Assembly (NCBI GenBank): GCA_937907215.1
Contig: CALESG010000136.1
Span: 1-58,448 of the forward strand
DNA from: an uncultured Ruminococcus sp.
GTDB taxonomy: Bacteria > Bacillota > Clostridia > Oscillospirales > Ruminococcaceae
Length of the DNA: 58,448 nucleotides
Direction: 5' to 3'
The notes below the pieces were generated by a model. That model was given only the letters and a program-made list of their open reading frames with translations. It searched no databases and was not told the origin of the DNA. Positions 50,777 through 58,445 of this stretch are shown here, piece by piece. The number at the start of each line of letters is the position of its first letter. Positions within the stretch are counted from its first letter, which is position 1. The translations under genes were made by a program, and so were the position numbers.

Positions 50777-50953
50777 ATGCCGGATTATAAGTCGCTTTTT
50801 TATAAATCACAGGCGGAGATTGCAGATTCTATAGAGATACTTGAAGCATTATCTTTAAAATTGATTAAGTGTATGCAATATTGTGAGGATAATATTATTG
50901 AAGAGAATGATTTTGACAAAAATAAAAAGACTAAGGATACACAATCAAACTGA
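50777..50953 (+). CDS. Small protein of unknown function facing an XRE regulator (58 aa)
   Basis: Begins MPDYKSLFYKSQAEIADS, with a predicted helix (~10-42) and a charged Asn/Lys-rich tail. It has a strong ribosome site (AAAGGAGGTGAGG) and its own operator-controlled promoter. It is amphipathic rather than a membrane peptide. It converges on sigG, overlapping that gene's end by 9 bp. The pairing with an XRE regulator resembles small toxin-antitoxin or phage-like pairs, but neither component matches a named toxin. Confidence 0.7.
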   Translation: MPDYKSLFYKSQAEIADSIEILEALSLKLIKCMQYCEDNIIEENDFDKNKKTKDTQSN

Positions 50954-51718
50954 TTCTTTAATTTTTTTCAATGCACCTTTTTCAAGGCGTGATACCTGAG
51001 CCTGAGAAATACCGATTTCATTTGCAACCTCTATCTGTGTTTTTCCTTGGAAGAATCTCATGTATATAATATTTTTCTCACGTTTTCCAAGGCTTTGAAT
51101 AGCGTCACGAAATGATAATTCACCAAGCTTATTTTCAATGCCGTTTTTATCACTTATCTGGTCAAGCACATAAAGAGTATCTCCGGAATCTGAATAAACA
51201 GGTTCATAGAGTGAAACCGGATCGGTAACACTTTCAAGAGCGATTACAACGTCTTCACGTTTAGCTCCTATTTCTTCTGCTATTTCTGTAATATTCGGTT
51301 CTCTCAGAAGCTTTGTTGTAAGACTTTCTTTTGCCTGCATTGCCTTATAAGCAAGGTCACGCAGTGAACGGCTTACTTTTATTTGATTGAAATCACGCAG
51401 ATAACGTCTTAATTCGCCGCTTATCATAGGTACGCAGTAAGTTGAGAATCTTACTTCTTTTGTAAGGTCAAAATTATTTATAGCTTTTATAAGTCCAACA
51501 ACACCCACTTGAAACAGGTCATCGGCATCTTCTCCTCTGCCGGCAAATCGCTGTATAACACTTAAAACAAGTCTTAAATTGCCATTTATAAGTTTATCTC
51601 GTGCTTCCTTGCTTCCAGTGGCACGTATCTCTTTAAGCAGTTCTATTTTCTCTTTTTCCTGCAGCACTGTAAGCTCTGATGTATTTATTCCCGAAATCAT
51701 AACCTTTTGAAATGCCAT
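50945..51718 (-). CDS. sigG: Sporulation sigma factor SigG (257 aa)
   Basis: Late forespore sigma factor. MAFQKVMISGINTSELTVL N-terminus is characteristic of SigG, followed by region 2 (DLFQVGVVGLIKAINNFD, VRFSTYCVPMISGELRRYLRD) and region 4 (QGKTQIEVANEIGISQAQVSRLEKGALKKIK; key part). Full length. Usually found next to sigE and spoIIGA in clostridia; here it is alone, beside an XRE pair and aroK. AGGAGGA lies 7 nt before ATG. Confidence 0.96.
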   Translation of the reverse strand: MAFQKVMISGINTSELTVLQEKEKIELLKEIRATGSKEARDKLINGNLRLVLSVIQRFAGRGEDADDLFQVGVVGLIKAINNFDLTKEVRFSTYCVPMISGELRRYLRDFNQIKVSRSLRDLAYKAMQAKESLTTKLLREPNITEIAEEIGAKREDVVIALESVTDPVSLYEPVYSDSGDTLYVLDQISDKNGIENKLGELSFRDAIQSLGKREKNIIYMRFFQGKTQIEVANEIGISQAQVSRLEKGALKKIKESV

Positions 51719-51776
51719 AATATATTCCTCCTACCAGACTATTAGAAAAAAATTAGAAAAAGTTTTTATTACATCA

Positions 51777-51802
51777 AGTATTCCCATATGAATAAATTCT
51801 AA
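51777..51802 (-). promoter_or_regulatory. Possible SigF-type promoter of sigG
   Basis: On the minus strand GGGAATACT (51777-51785) fits a SigF -10 pattern (GGNRANAMT). About 14-15 nt upstream is GATTA, a partial match to a GYWTA -35. Transcription would begin near 51770, with a leader of about 50 nt. The match is incomplete, but sigG is a known SigF target. Confidence 0.35.
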
Positions 51803-51900
51803 TCAGTTTTTTAGTCAGCAGTATTTTCCAAATGTTTTCTGAACAAAGGAAAAAATTCTGAAGGAATTTTAAAGCTTTGTAAAATGTATTGTAATATGTA

Positions 51901-51929
51901 TTGCAATATCTGACATAACGTGTTATAAT
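51901..51929 (+). promoter_or_regulatory. SigA promoter of the shikimate kinase gene
   Basis: TTGCAA (51901-51906), 17-nt spacer, TATAAT (51924-51929). Confidence 0.75.
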
Positions 51930-51963
51930 TATAAAATATTATAGCAGCAAAGGAGCATTACCA

Positions 51964-52470
51964 ATGAGCAACTTTATCATGATAGGTATGCCCGGTTCAG
52001 GCAAGAGTACACTTGGAAAAGTTATTGCTAAAAGTATCGGATATGATTTTGTGGATACAGATGATTTAATAGTGAATCATTATAACAGACCCTTGATGGA
52101 ACTTATAGACGAGCTTGGTGTAGAAGGATTTATAGAAGCTGAAGGACGTGTGTTAGAGGCAGTTAATACTAAAAATACAATTATAGCAACTGGCGGAAGT
52201 GCTGTGTATAGTGAAAAAGGTATGGAAAATCTCGCATCACTTGGAAAAGTCGTATATCTTTGTTATGCGATTGAAGACATTGAAGCACGAGTGGGAAATA
52301 TCATTACAAGAGGTGTTGTGTGCAGAAATTGCAGAACTTTTAGAGAGCTTTTCGAACAGCGTAGATATTACTATGAGCGTTATGCCGATATTACAGTTCA
52401 TCTTGAGCATGCATCAGTGAATAAGAGTGTTGACAAGCTTATGAAAGCTATTGAAGATTATATTGTATAG
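51964..52470 (+). CDS. aroK: Shikimate kinase-like protein (168 aa)
   Basis: P-loop kinase phosphorylating shikimate. Walker A GMPGSGKST (residues 8-16), VDTDDLI with the Mg/substrate aspartates (~31), EAEGRVL (~59) and ATGGSAV (~76) match the family. The lid region differs: RGVVCRNCRTFRELFEQR (~117-134) has a Cys pair and lacks the usual RPLL motif, and the final RxxxY-A pattern is present (RRYYYERYAD). Could be a shikimate kinase or a related small kinase. Stand-alone operon, with a terminator after it. Confidence 0.8.
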   Translation: MSNFIMIGMPGSGKSTLGKVIAKSIGYDFVDTDDLIVNHYNRPLMELIDELGVEGFIEAEGRVLEAVNTKNTIIATGGSAVYSEKGMENLASLGKVVYLCYAIEDIEARVGNIITRGVVCRNCRTFRELFEQRRYYYERYADITVHLEHASVNKSVDKLMKAIEDYIV

Positions 52471-52499
52471 TAGTATAGTTATATTATAGATAAAAAATT

Positions 52500-52535
52500 G
52501 GCTGTTGCAGATATTTGAGTTGCAGCAGCCTTTTT
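52500..52535 (+). terminator. Terminator of the shikimate kinase gene
   Basis: GGCTGTTGCA (52500-52509) pairs with TGCAGCAGCC (52521-52530) with one G-U, then TTTTT. Loop GATATTTGAGT resembles that of the scfB terminator. Confidence 0.88.
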
Positions 52536-52546
52536 ATTATTCATTT

Positions 52547-52864
52547 CTATTCATCGTACCAGCGGTATTTTTCAAGATCAATTCGTCCATTTGGCATAAA
52601 TTTTATACCTTCTTCTTCAAGAAGCATTCTTTGCTTGTCTTCTCCGCCAAATGCAAATGCTTTAGATGTTTCGCCGAAGCGGTTCACTACACGGTGACAA
52701 GGGATAACTCCGGGCATGGGATTTGCATGAAGTGCAAATCCAACAATTTGTGACCATCTTGGATTGCCCATTCTTTTTGCAATATCACCGTATGTTGCAA
52801 CCATTCCTTTTGGTATTTTCATTACTATATCATATACCAGATCGAATGTATTTTTTTGCTGCAA
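52547..52864 (-). CDS. MGMT-family DNA alkyltransferase-like protein (105 aa)
   Basis: C-terminal type MGMT domain only: PKGMVATYGDIAKRMG helix-turn-helix and the active-site motif PCHRVV (~54). The cysteine is present, unlike alkyltransferase-like proteins where it is Trp. The domain's N-terminal partner is absent, as is common in this short form. The start TTG at 52864 gives the expected domain beginning but has no clear ribosome site; a later ATG would remove the first 13 residues. Probably repairs or senses alkylated guanine. Confidence 0.82.
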   Translation of the reverse strand: MQQKNTFDLVYDIVMKIPKGMVATYGDIAKRMGNPRWSQIVGFALHANPMPGVIPCHRVVNRFGETSKAFAFGGEDKQRMLLEEEGIKFMPNGRIDLEKYRWYDE

Positions 52865-52958
52865 AATCTATCAGCTACTTTTTTGTTTATTTTTATTATC
52901 ATATCATATATTGAGAATATATTCAATAGTTCTGATTTTAGAAAATTAAATAAAGCCC

Positions 52959-52987
52959 TTGCATAATTTGTATTTATGAGTTATAAT
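52959..52987 (+). promoter_or_regulatory. SigA promoter of nadE
   Basis: TTGCAT (52959-52964), 17-nt spacer, TATAAT (52982-52987). Confidence 0.75.
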
Positions 52988-53021
52988 AAAAATAAAGATT
53001 TCCTATAAAAGGAGAAAACTT

Positions 53022-54935
53022 ATGAAAGATGGATTTGTAAAAATAGCTTGTGCAACGCCACCCCTGCGTGTGGCTGACTGTGATTATAATACAGATAAAA
53101 TTATTGAAATGATTAAGGAAGCAAATTTAAAGGGTGTTAAAGTGGTTTGCTTTCCTGAACTTTCAATTACCGGTTATACTTGTGGAGATTTATTTTTTCA
53201 GTCGGCACTTTTGAATTCTGCTGAAGAGAATCTTCTTAAAATAGTAAATGAAACTGCCCATATGGAAATAATTTCAATTGTAGGACTTCCATTTGCATAT
53301 ATGGGTAAAATTTATAATTGTGCAGCTGTAATATTTAAAGGCGAGATTCTTGGGATCGTACCTAAGAAGAATATTCCAAATTATAGTGAGTTTTATGAAG
53401 CAAGATATTTTGCTCCCGGCTTTGAGTCTGAATTTGACGCTGTTATAGATAATAAGGTTGTCACATTCGGAATAAATCAAATATTTGAATGCAGCAATAT
53501 GGCAGGATTTAGCTTTGCTGTAGAAATATGTGAAGACCTTTGGGTTGGAGATACGCCATCTGTGAAGCATGTTAAATCTGGTGCAGCAATTATTTTTAAT
53601 TTATCAGCCAGCGATGAGATGATAGGAAAGTCTGATTATAGACGTACTATAATTAAAGCTAAGTCAGGCAGTCTTATATGTGCATATGCTTATGCAGATG
53701 CCGGCATTGGAGAATCTACAACAGATATGGTCTTTGCAGGACATAATGTTATTTCTGAATGTGGAACGATACTTGCAGAATCAGAACTCTTTGCAGGCGG
53801 ACTTTGTATTTCTGATATTGATATTTACAGAATTCTTAAAGATCGCAAGGCAACAAATACATGGCAGTATATTGACCATAATTATACTATAAATAGTTTT
53901 GATATGGCTGTTATGGAAACAAGACTTGATAGAGTTTTTCCGCAAAAACCTTTTGTTCCGTCTGTAAAATCAGATCTTGACAGCAATTGTAAGGAGATTC
54001 TTAAACTTCAGTCGGTTGGACTTATGACAAGACTTCGTCATATAGGCTGCAAAAATGTTGTAATTGGACTCTCTGGCGGACTTGATTCAACTCTTGCACT
54101 AATAGTCACAGCTCATGCATTTGATATGCTTTCACTTGACAGAAGCGGCATTATTGCAGTAACAATGCCATGTTTCGGCACAACAGACAGGACCTATAAT
54201 AATGCTTGCCGTTTAGCAAAGTCTTATGGTGCAAAGCTGCGTGAAGTGCGTATTGCGGATAGTGTAATGCAGCATTTTAAGGATATATGCCATGATCCGG
54301 ATAATCATGATGTTACCTATGAAAATTCTCAGGCACGTGAGAGAACGCAGATCCTTATGGATATAGCAAATCAAAACGGCGGTATTGTTATTGGTACAGG
54401 TGATTTGTCGGAACTTGCTCTTGGCTGGGCAACTTATAATGGTGACCATATGAGTATGTATGGCGTGAATGCGTCTATACCAAAAACGCTGGTGCGTTAT
54501 CTGGTAGCATATGAGGCTGATAATACTAATAAGGAATTGTCGGCAGTTTTGCTTGATGTGCTTGACACACCTGTAAGCCCTGAACTTTTACCGCCGGAAG
54601 AGGATGGAACGATTTCTCAGAAAACAGAGGACATTGTAGGGCCTTATGAACTTCATGACTTTTTCCTATATTATGTTATCCGCTTAGGATTTTCACCTAA
54701 GAAAATATATCGTCTGGCGTGTGTTTCATTTGATGGAGTGTATGATGGACAAACTATTTTAAAGTGGCTGAAAAAATTCTATTGGAGATTCTTCTCTCAG
54801 CAATTCAAGCGTTCTTGTTTGCCTGATGGTCCAAAAGTGGGAAGTGTCACACTTTCTCCAAGAGGAGATTGGAGAATGCCAAGTGATGCCTGCGTGACCT
54901 TGTGGCAGCGTGAGCTTGATTCTATTGAAGATTAA
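53022..54935 (+). CDS. nadE: Glutamine-dependent NAD+ synthetase (637 aa)
   Basis: Amidates deamido-NAD using ammonia released from glutamine. N-terminal nitrilase-type glutaminase: catalytic Glu in CFPELSITGYTCGD (~47), Lys in KKNIPNYSEFYE (~115) and Cys in EICEDLWVG (~170). C-terminal synthetase with PP-loop VIGLSGGLDSTLAL (~347) and GTGDLSELALGWATYNGDHM (key part). Full-length two-domain form. Last step of the pathway begun by nadA and nadD in this window. Ribosome site AAAGGAG. Confidence 0.96.
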   Translation: MKDGFVKIACATPPLRVADCDYNTDKIIEMIKEANLKGVKVVCFPELSITGYTCGDLFFQSALLNSAEENLLKIVNETAHMEIISIVGLPFAYMGKIYNCAAVIFKGEILGIVPKKNIPNYSEFYEARYFAPGFESEFDAVIDNKVVTFGINQIFECSNMAGFSFAVEICEDLWVGDTPSVKHVKSGAAIIFNLSASDEMIGKSDYRRTIIKAKSGSLICAYAYADAGIGESTTDMVFAGHNVISECGTILAESELFAGGLCISDIDIYRILKDRKATNTWQYIDHNYTINSFDMAVMETRLDRVFPQKPFVPSVKSDLDSNCKEILKLQSVGLMTRLRHIGCKNVVIGLSGGLDSTLALIVTAHAFDMLSLDRSGIIAVTMPCFGTTDRTYNNACRLAKSYGAKLREVRIADSVMQHFKDICHDPDNHDVTYENSQARERTQILMDIANQNGGIVIGTGDLSELALGWATYNGDHMSMYGVNASIPKTLVRYLVAYEADNTNKELSAVLLDVLDTPVSPELLPPEEDGTISQKTEDIVGPYELHDFFLYYVIRLGFSPKKIYRLACVSFDGVYDGQTILKWLKKFYWRFFSQQFKRSCLPDGPKVGSVTLSPRGDWRMPSDACVTLWQRELDSIED

Positions 54936-54964
54936 ATATTATTATTTGAAAGGAAGTATAAAAC

Positions 54965-55624
54965 ATGACTTACAAAGAAGAATTTATAAAATTTATGGTT
55001 GACTGCGGAGTATTGACATTTGGTTCATTTACTCTGAAAAGCGGCAGAGTTGCACCGTATTTTATCAATACGGGAAATTATAAGACAGGAAAGCAGCTTG
55101 CACAGCTGGGTAAATATTATGCTGCCTGCATTAAAGAGAATAATATTGAAACAGATACGCTCTTTGGTCCTGCATACAAGGGCATTCCACTGTCTGTAAG
55201 TGCTGCTGTAGCTCTTGCAAATGATTATGATATAGAAGTAAATTATTGCTTTGACCGTAAGGAAGTTAAAGATCACGGCGAAGGCGGTATGTTTGTAGGA
55301 AAGAGTTTGGAAAATGGTGAAAAGGTCGTTATCATAGAGGACGTAATGACTTCTGGAAAAGCTCTTGCAGAAGTATATCCAAAACTTAAAGGTGCCGCTG
55401 ATGTTGATATTACAGGTATGGTCATTACAGTTGATCGTATGGAAAAGGCGCTTGGCAGTGAAAATTCCGCAGTACAGGAAGCATATAATAAGTATGGCGT
55501 AAAGGTTTATGCAATAGTTACTATGGACGATATTATTAAAGCAATAAAAGATGGAGTTATTCCATTTTCAGAGTATTTGGATGATATGCTTTCATATCGT
55601 AATAAATATGGCGTTGAAGCTTAA
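54965..55624 (+). CDS. pyrE: Orotate phosphoribosyltransferase (219 aa)
   Basis: Forms orotidine monophosphate in pyrimidine synthesis. PRPP-binding motif VVIIEDVMTSGKAL (~120) and the flexible loop DRKEVKDHGEGG (~97) are clear. It is downstream of nadE with 29 bp between and the ribosome site AAAGGAAG. No other pyr gene is nearby. It is the last chromosomal-backbone protein gene before the tRNA/ICE junction. Confidence 0.96.
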   Translation: MTYKEEFIKFMVDCGVLTFGSFTLKSGRVAPYFINTGNYKTGKQLAQLGKYYAACIKENNIETDTLFGPAYKGIPLSVSAAVALANDYDIEVNYCFDRKEVKDHGEGGMFVGKSLENGEKVVIIEDVMTSGKALAEVYPKLKGAADVDITGMVITVDRMEKALGSENSAVQEAYNKYGVKVYAIVTMDDIIKAIKDGVIPFSEYLDDMLSYRNKYGVEA

Positions 55625-55639
55625 TTTTTTAAAAAGTAC

Positions 55640-55668
55640 TTGCAATTTTTTCTAATATAGTTTATAAT
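55640..55668 (+). promoter_or_regulatory. SigA promoter upstream of the tRNA-like relic and tRNA-Arg
   Basis: TTGCAA (55640-55645), 17-nt spacer, TATAAT (55663-55668). It is the only strong promoter before tRNA-Arg. Confidence 0.75.
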
Positions 55669-55671
55669 AAT

Positions 55672-55800
55672 TACTGTACGCATACGGCGTACAGTATATG
55701 CCGCTTTAGTTAAATGGATATAACAAACCCCTCCTAAGAAAGTGTTATAACACTCGCCTTGGGAGGGCAAGGGAAATGTTGCAAGTCCCACAATTTCATA
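55672..55800 (+). ncRNA. Hairpin plus degenerate tRNA-Arg-like sequence
   Basis: Begins with a perfect 10-bp hairpin TACTGTACGC/GCGTACAGTA (55672-55696). A tRNA-like 5' half follows (TAGTTAAATGGATA, D-stem GTTA/TAAC, CCTCCTAAG), which aligns with the neighbouring tRNA-Arg(CCT). Instead of an anticodon stem there is a long hairpin: CCCTCCTAAG pairs with CTTGGGAGGG over 10 bp (one G-U), enclosing the palindrome AGTGTTATAACACT. The 3' end has a T-arm-like GCAAGTCCC but no acceptor match to GCCGCTT and no CCA. A functional tRNA is unlikely; a relic or structured RNA remains. Confidence 0.45.
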
Positions 55801-55812
55801 GTTTTTATAAAT

Positions 55813-55889
55813 GTTTCCGTAGCTCAGTTGGATAGAGCGACCGCCTCCTAAGCGGTAGGTCGGGTGTTCGAGTCACCTCGGGAACGCCA
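55813..55889 (+). tRNA. tRNA-Arg(CCT), ICE insertion site
   Basis: Acceptor GTTTCCG pairs with CGGGAAC (one G-U); discriminator G and encoded CCA. Anticodon stem ACCGC/GCGGT encloses CTCCTAA, giving anticodon CCT. Canonical D-loop and T-arm (GGTGTTCGAGTCACC). The foreign-looking DNA begins straight after its 3' end, so the 3' part probably serves as the attachment site. Confidence 0.95.
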
Positions 55890-55896
55890 AAAACCC

Positions 55897-55935
55897 CGCC
55901 GAAAACCCTGTAAAATCAAGGTTTTCGGCGTTTCT
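55897..55935 (+). terminator. Terminator after tRNA-Arg
   Basis: Perfect 11-bp stem CGCCGAAAACC (55897-55907) with GGTTTTCGGCG (55920-55930), then TTTCTT. Being downstream of the tRNA end, it may have arrived with the element. Confidence 0.85.
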
Positions 55936-55972
55936 TATTTTCCGAGAGAAATCGGACAGGTAGCAAAGTGCG

Positions 55973-56151
55973 ATTAGCAAAAGCCCATCTTGCTAATCAG
56001 ACGCACCAGAGAAAAGTCGAACTTTGATTTTTTCGTTCATCGGTTAGCCTGCTTCGGCTTGCTAATGATTAGCAGGATTTTTGCCGAGTTTGCTAATCAA
56101 AATGCCTTTCCTGCTAATTTCCCGAAAAAAGCTGCTAAAAATCGTGCTAAT
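55973..56151. repeat. TGCTAAT repeat array at the element end
   Basis: Exact TGCTAAT at 55991, 56060, 56091, 56112 and 56145; exact inverted ATTAGCA at 55973 and 56068; TGCTAAA at 56133. The pair at 56060-56074 makes the perfect palindrome TGCTAATGATTAGCA. The 385-bp gap between tRNA-Arg and the next gene holds no other gene. Such arrays fit integrase or excisionase arm sites, replication iterons or a partition centromere for ParB. Confidence 0.8.
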
Positions 56152-56274
56152 TTGAAAGGCGATAGTTCCAAGTTCAATAGCCTGTTTTATAGGTTTACCT
56201 GCTACCAGATACGGCACATTTGAGTATTCCATCGCTTCTATATATAATGGAAGCAGGAAAGGACGGTGAGCTGC

Positions 56275-56454
56275 ATGAGAGAAAGGAAAACTCACATATA
56301 TGTGGATAGCCAAGAAAGAAGCATTTTATTACATAGCCTTGTGGAGCTGAAAAATCAGCTCATACAGCAAGGCAGATACGGGGACTGCGTTGACGAGCTT
56401 ATCTTCAAGGTAGCCAATGCCCCCATTAAAAAAGTAAAAATTGAATATGTCTAA
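56275..56454 (+). CDS. Small ICE protein of unknown function (59 aa)
   Basis: Begins MRERKTHIYVDSQERSILLHS; a short conserved-looking protein with two helices and a basic end. Similar small proteins are common next to parA in Firmicutes ICEs, but I do not know a function. ATG 56275 is 11 nt after AAAGGA; the GTG at 56266 is an alternative. A terminator follows before parA. Confidence 0.65.
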   Translation: MRERKTHIYVDSQERSILLHSLVELKNQLIQQGRYGDCVDELIFKVANAPIKKVKIEYV

Positions 56455-56468
56455 GGCACATTACCATG

Positions 56469-56511
56469 AAGCCGCTTATTCTTATGGATTTTAAGAGTAA
56501 GCGGCTTTTTT
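56469..56511 (+). terminator. Terminator after the small ICE gene
   Basis: AAGCCGCTTA (56469-56478) pairs with TAAGCGGCTT (56498-56507), extended by an inner TTCTTA/TAAGAG stem, then TTTT. Confidence 0.88.
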
Positions 56512-56589
56512 GCGTTCTGCGTCCTCTGGTACAGTTACATAGCCGCCTTTGACAAAGCGGCTAAATCTATGCGAAAGGAGGACGCACCC

Positions 56590-57417
56590 ATGTCAAATTG
56601 CAAAGTAATCGCTTTAACCAATCAGAAAGGCGGTGTCGGCAAAACCACCACGGCGGTCAATCTGGGCGTAAGTCTGGCACAGCAGGGCAAAAAAGTCCTA
56701 CTCATTGATGCCGATGCACAGGCAAATCTAACCATGTCCCTCGGCTACCACAGACCAGACGATTTAACAGTCACGCTCTCCACCATCATGCAGGACATCA
56801 TAGACGATAAATCCGTTGATGTCGCCCAAAGCATCCTGCACCACGGCGAGGGCGTTGACCTGTTACCGTCCAACATCGAGCTGTCGGGCTTGGAAGTAAG
56901 GCTGATTAACGCCATAAGCCGTGAAAGTGTGCTGAAAACCTGCGTAAACGAGGTCAAAAAGAATTACGACTATTGTTTAATAGACTGTATGCCGAGCCTT
57001 GGTATGCTCACCATCAACGCACTGGCGGCGGCTGACAGCGTGGTTATCCCTACGCAGCCCCACTATCTTTCTGCCAAAGGCTTAGAGCTGTTGCTTCGCT
57101 CCGTGTCGAAAGTCAAACGGCAAATCAATCCCCCTTTGCGGATTGACGGCATCCTTATGACGATGGTAATGCCCCGCACGAACATCTCCAAGGAAATCAC
57201 CGCCACTGTAAGGAGTGCCTACGGACAGAAAATCAAGGTGTTTGATACCCAGATACCCCATTCCATCCGTGCAGTAGAAGCCACCGCAGAGGGAAAGAGC
57301 ATTTTTTCCTACGACAAAAGCGGCAAGGTAGCCGCAGCTTATGAGCAGTTCGGAAAGGAGGTGGCAGAGCTTGGCGAGAAACAACGCACCCAAAATCGAG
57401 CTGACCGCATACGATGA
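56590..57417 (+). CDS. parA: ParA-family partition ATPase (275 aa)
   Basis: Deviant Walker A QKGGVGKTTTAVNLG at the N-terminus (start chosen at 56590 after AAAGGAGG), Walker B-type YCLIDCMPSLG (~120) and TQPHYLSAKG. Soj/ParA length. Works with ParB to distribute or stabilise a replicon; in ICEs the pair helps maintain the excised circle. The end overlaps parB by 47 nt. GC-rich codons contrast with the backbone genes. Confidence 0.93.
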   Translation: MSNCKVIALTNQKGGVGKTTTAVNLGVSLAQQGKKVLLIDADAQANLTMSLGYHRPDDLTVTLSTIMQDIIDDKSVDVAQSILHHGEGVDLLPSNIELSGLEVRLINAISRESVLKTCVNEVKKNYDYCLIDCMPSLGMLTINALAAADSVVIPTQPHYLSAKGLELLLRSVSKVKRQINPPLRIDGILMTMVMPRTNISKEITATVRSAYGQKIKVFDTQIPHSIRAVEATAEGKSIFSYDKSGKVAAAYEQFGKEVAELGEKQRTQNRADRIR

Positions 57418-58318
57418 CCTGTTTGAAACAGACCAGAGCCGTGAAGAAGCGGCATTAAGTAAGATACGGGACATTCCCATTACGGAGATTGACGAGTTCC
57501 CAGACCACCCATTCAAGGTTTTAATGGACGAGGACATGGAGCAGCTTGTCGACAGCGTCAAGCGAAGTGGCGTAATGACACCTGCTACTGTCCGTCTGAA
57601 AGAGGATGGGCGGTATGAGCTTATCAGCGGTCACAGGCGGAAAAAGGCTTGCGAGCTTGCAGGACTTGAAACGCTCAAATGCGAGGTTAAGGAGCTGACC
57701 CGTGACGAAGCGATTATTGTCATGGTGGAAAGCAATCTCCAACGCTCTGTCATCTTGCCGAGTGAAAAAGCCTTTGCGTATAAGATGCGGCTTGAAGCAA
57801 TGAACAGGCAAGCAGGCAGACCACCAAAAGATAATTTGACACCAGTGGTGTCAGATTTAGATGCTGCCCGAACAAATGAGAAGTTAGGGAAAGAAGTTGG
57901 CGAGAGCCGTGAGCAAATACGCCGCTTTATCCGCTTAACCGAGCTTGTACCCGAAATCCTGCAAATGGTAGATGACCGCCAGATAGCGTTCCGCCCAGCG
58001 GTGGAAATCTCCTATCTCACCGAGGAACAGCAATACACCCTGCTTGAAGCTATGGAGTATAACGATGCCACGCCGTCACTTGCACAGGCTATCAAAATGA
58101 AAAAGTTTATGCAGGACGGCAAGCTCACCGACGAGGTTATCCAGAGCATCATGCAGGAAGAAAAGCCCAACCAGAAGGAAAAACCTGCTTTCCGTGACGA
58201 GAGGATAACCAAGCTCATACCGAGGTCAGTCCCCAGAGGGCAGGAAACGGATTTTGTTGTCAAGGCGTTGGAGTTCTACAACCGACACCTGCAACGGCAG
58301 CGAAACCAAGAGAGATAG
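57371..58318 (+). CDS. parB: ParB/RepB-family partition protein, TTG start (315 aa)
   Basis: ParB/Srx-like nuclease-CTPase domain (~35-130: PFKVLMDEDMEQLVDSVKRSG, ELISGHRRKKACEL) followed by a helix-turn-helix (~180-205, KLGKEVGESREQIRRFIRL) and C-terminal dimer region. TTG 57371 is the likely start because AAAGGAGG (57354-57361) lies 9 nt upstream; the ATG at 57341 lies before that site. The Arg patch GHRRKKA matches the CTP-binding box. Contains the segment RPPKDNLTPVVSDLDAAR typical of ICE-borne ParB. Confidence 0.92.
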   Translation: MARNNAPKIELTAYDDLFETDQSREEAALSKIRDIPITEIDEFPDHPFKVLMDEDMEQLVDSVKRSGVMTPATVRLKEDGRYELISGHRRKKACELAGLETLKCEVKELTRDEAIIVMVESNLQRSVILPSEKAFAYKMRLEAMNRQAGRPPKDNLTPVVSDLDAARTNEKLGKEVGESREQIRRFIRLTELVPEILQMVDDRQIAFRPAVEISYLTEEQQYTLLEAMEYNDATPSLAQAIKMKKFMQDGKLTDEVIQSIMQEEKPNQKEKPAFRDERITKLIPRSVPRGQETDFVVKALEFYNRHLQRQRNQER

Positions 58319-58416
58319 CCGCACACCGTGGGCGAGGTCTGCCCTTTTGCGGCACGGGTGGATAGCCACATTGTCGCTTTCCCCCTCTCCACACCCAATG
58401 TCATTAACTTAACCAG

Positions 58417-58445
58417 TTGTCAAAAGAGCCGAAATCTGCTAAAAT
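58417..58445 (+). promoter_or_regulatory. Promoter of the next ICE gene beyond the window
   Basis: TTGTCA (58417-58422), 17-nt spacer, TAAAAT (58440-58445). Upstream, the parB stop is followed by a GCCGCA/TGCGGC hairpin (58318-58353) without a T tract. Confidence 0.6.

Noticed and set aside
55705..55800. Calling the relic a functional tRNA-Arg
   Set aside because: There is no closing anticodon stem, the acceptor ends do not pair, and no CCA is encoded.
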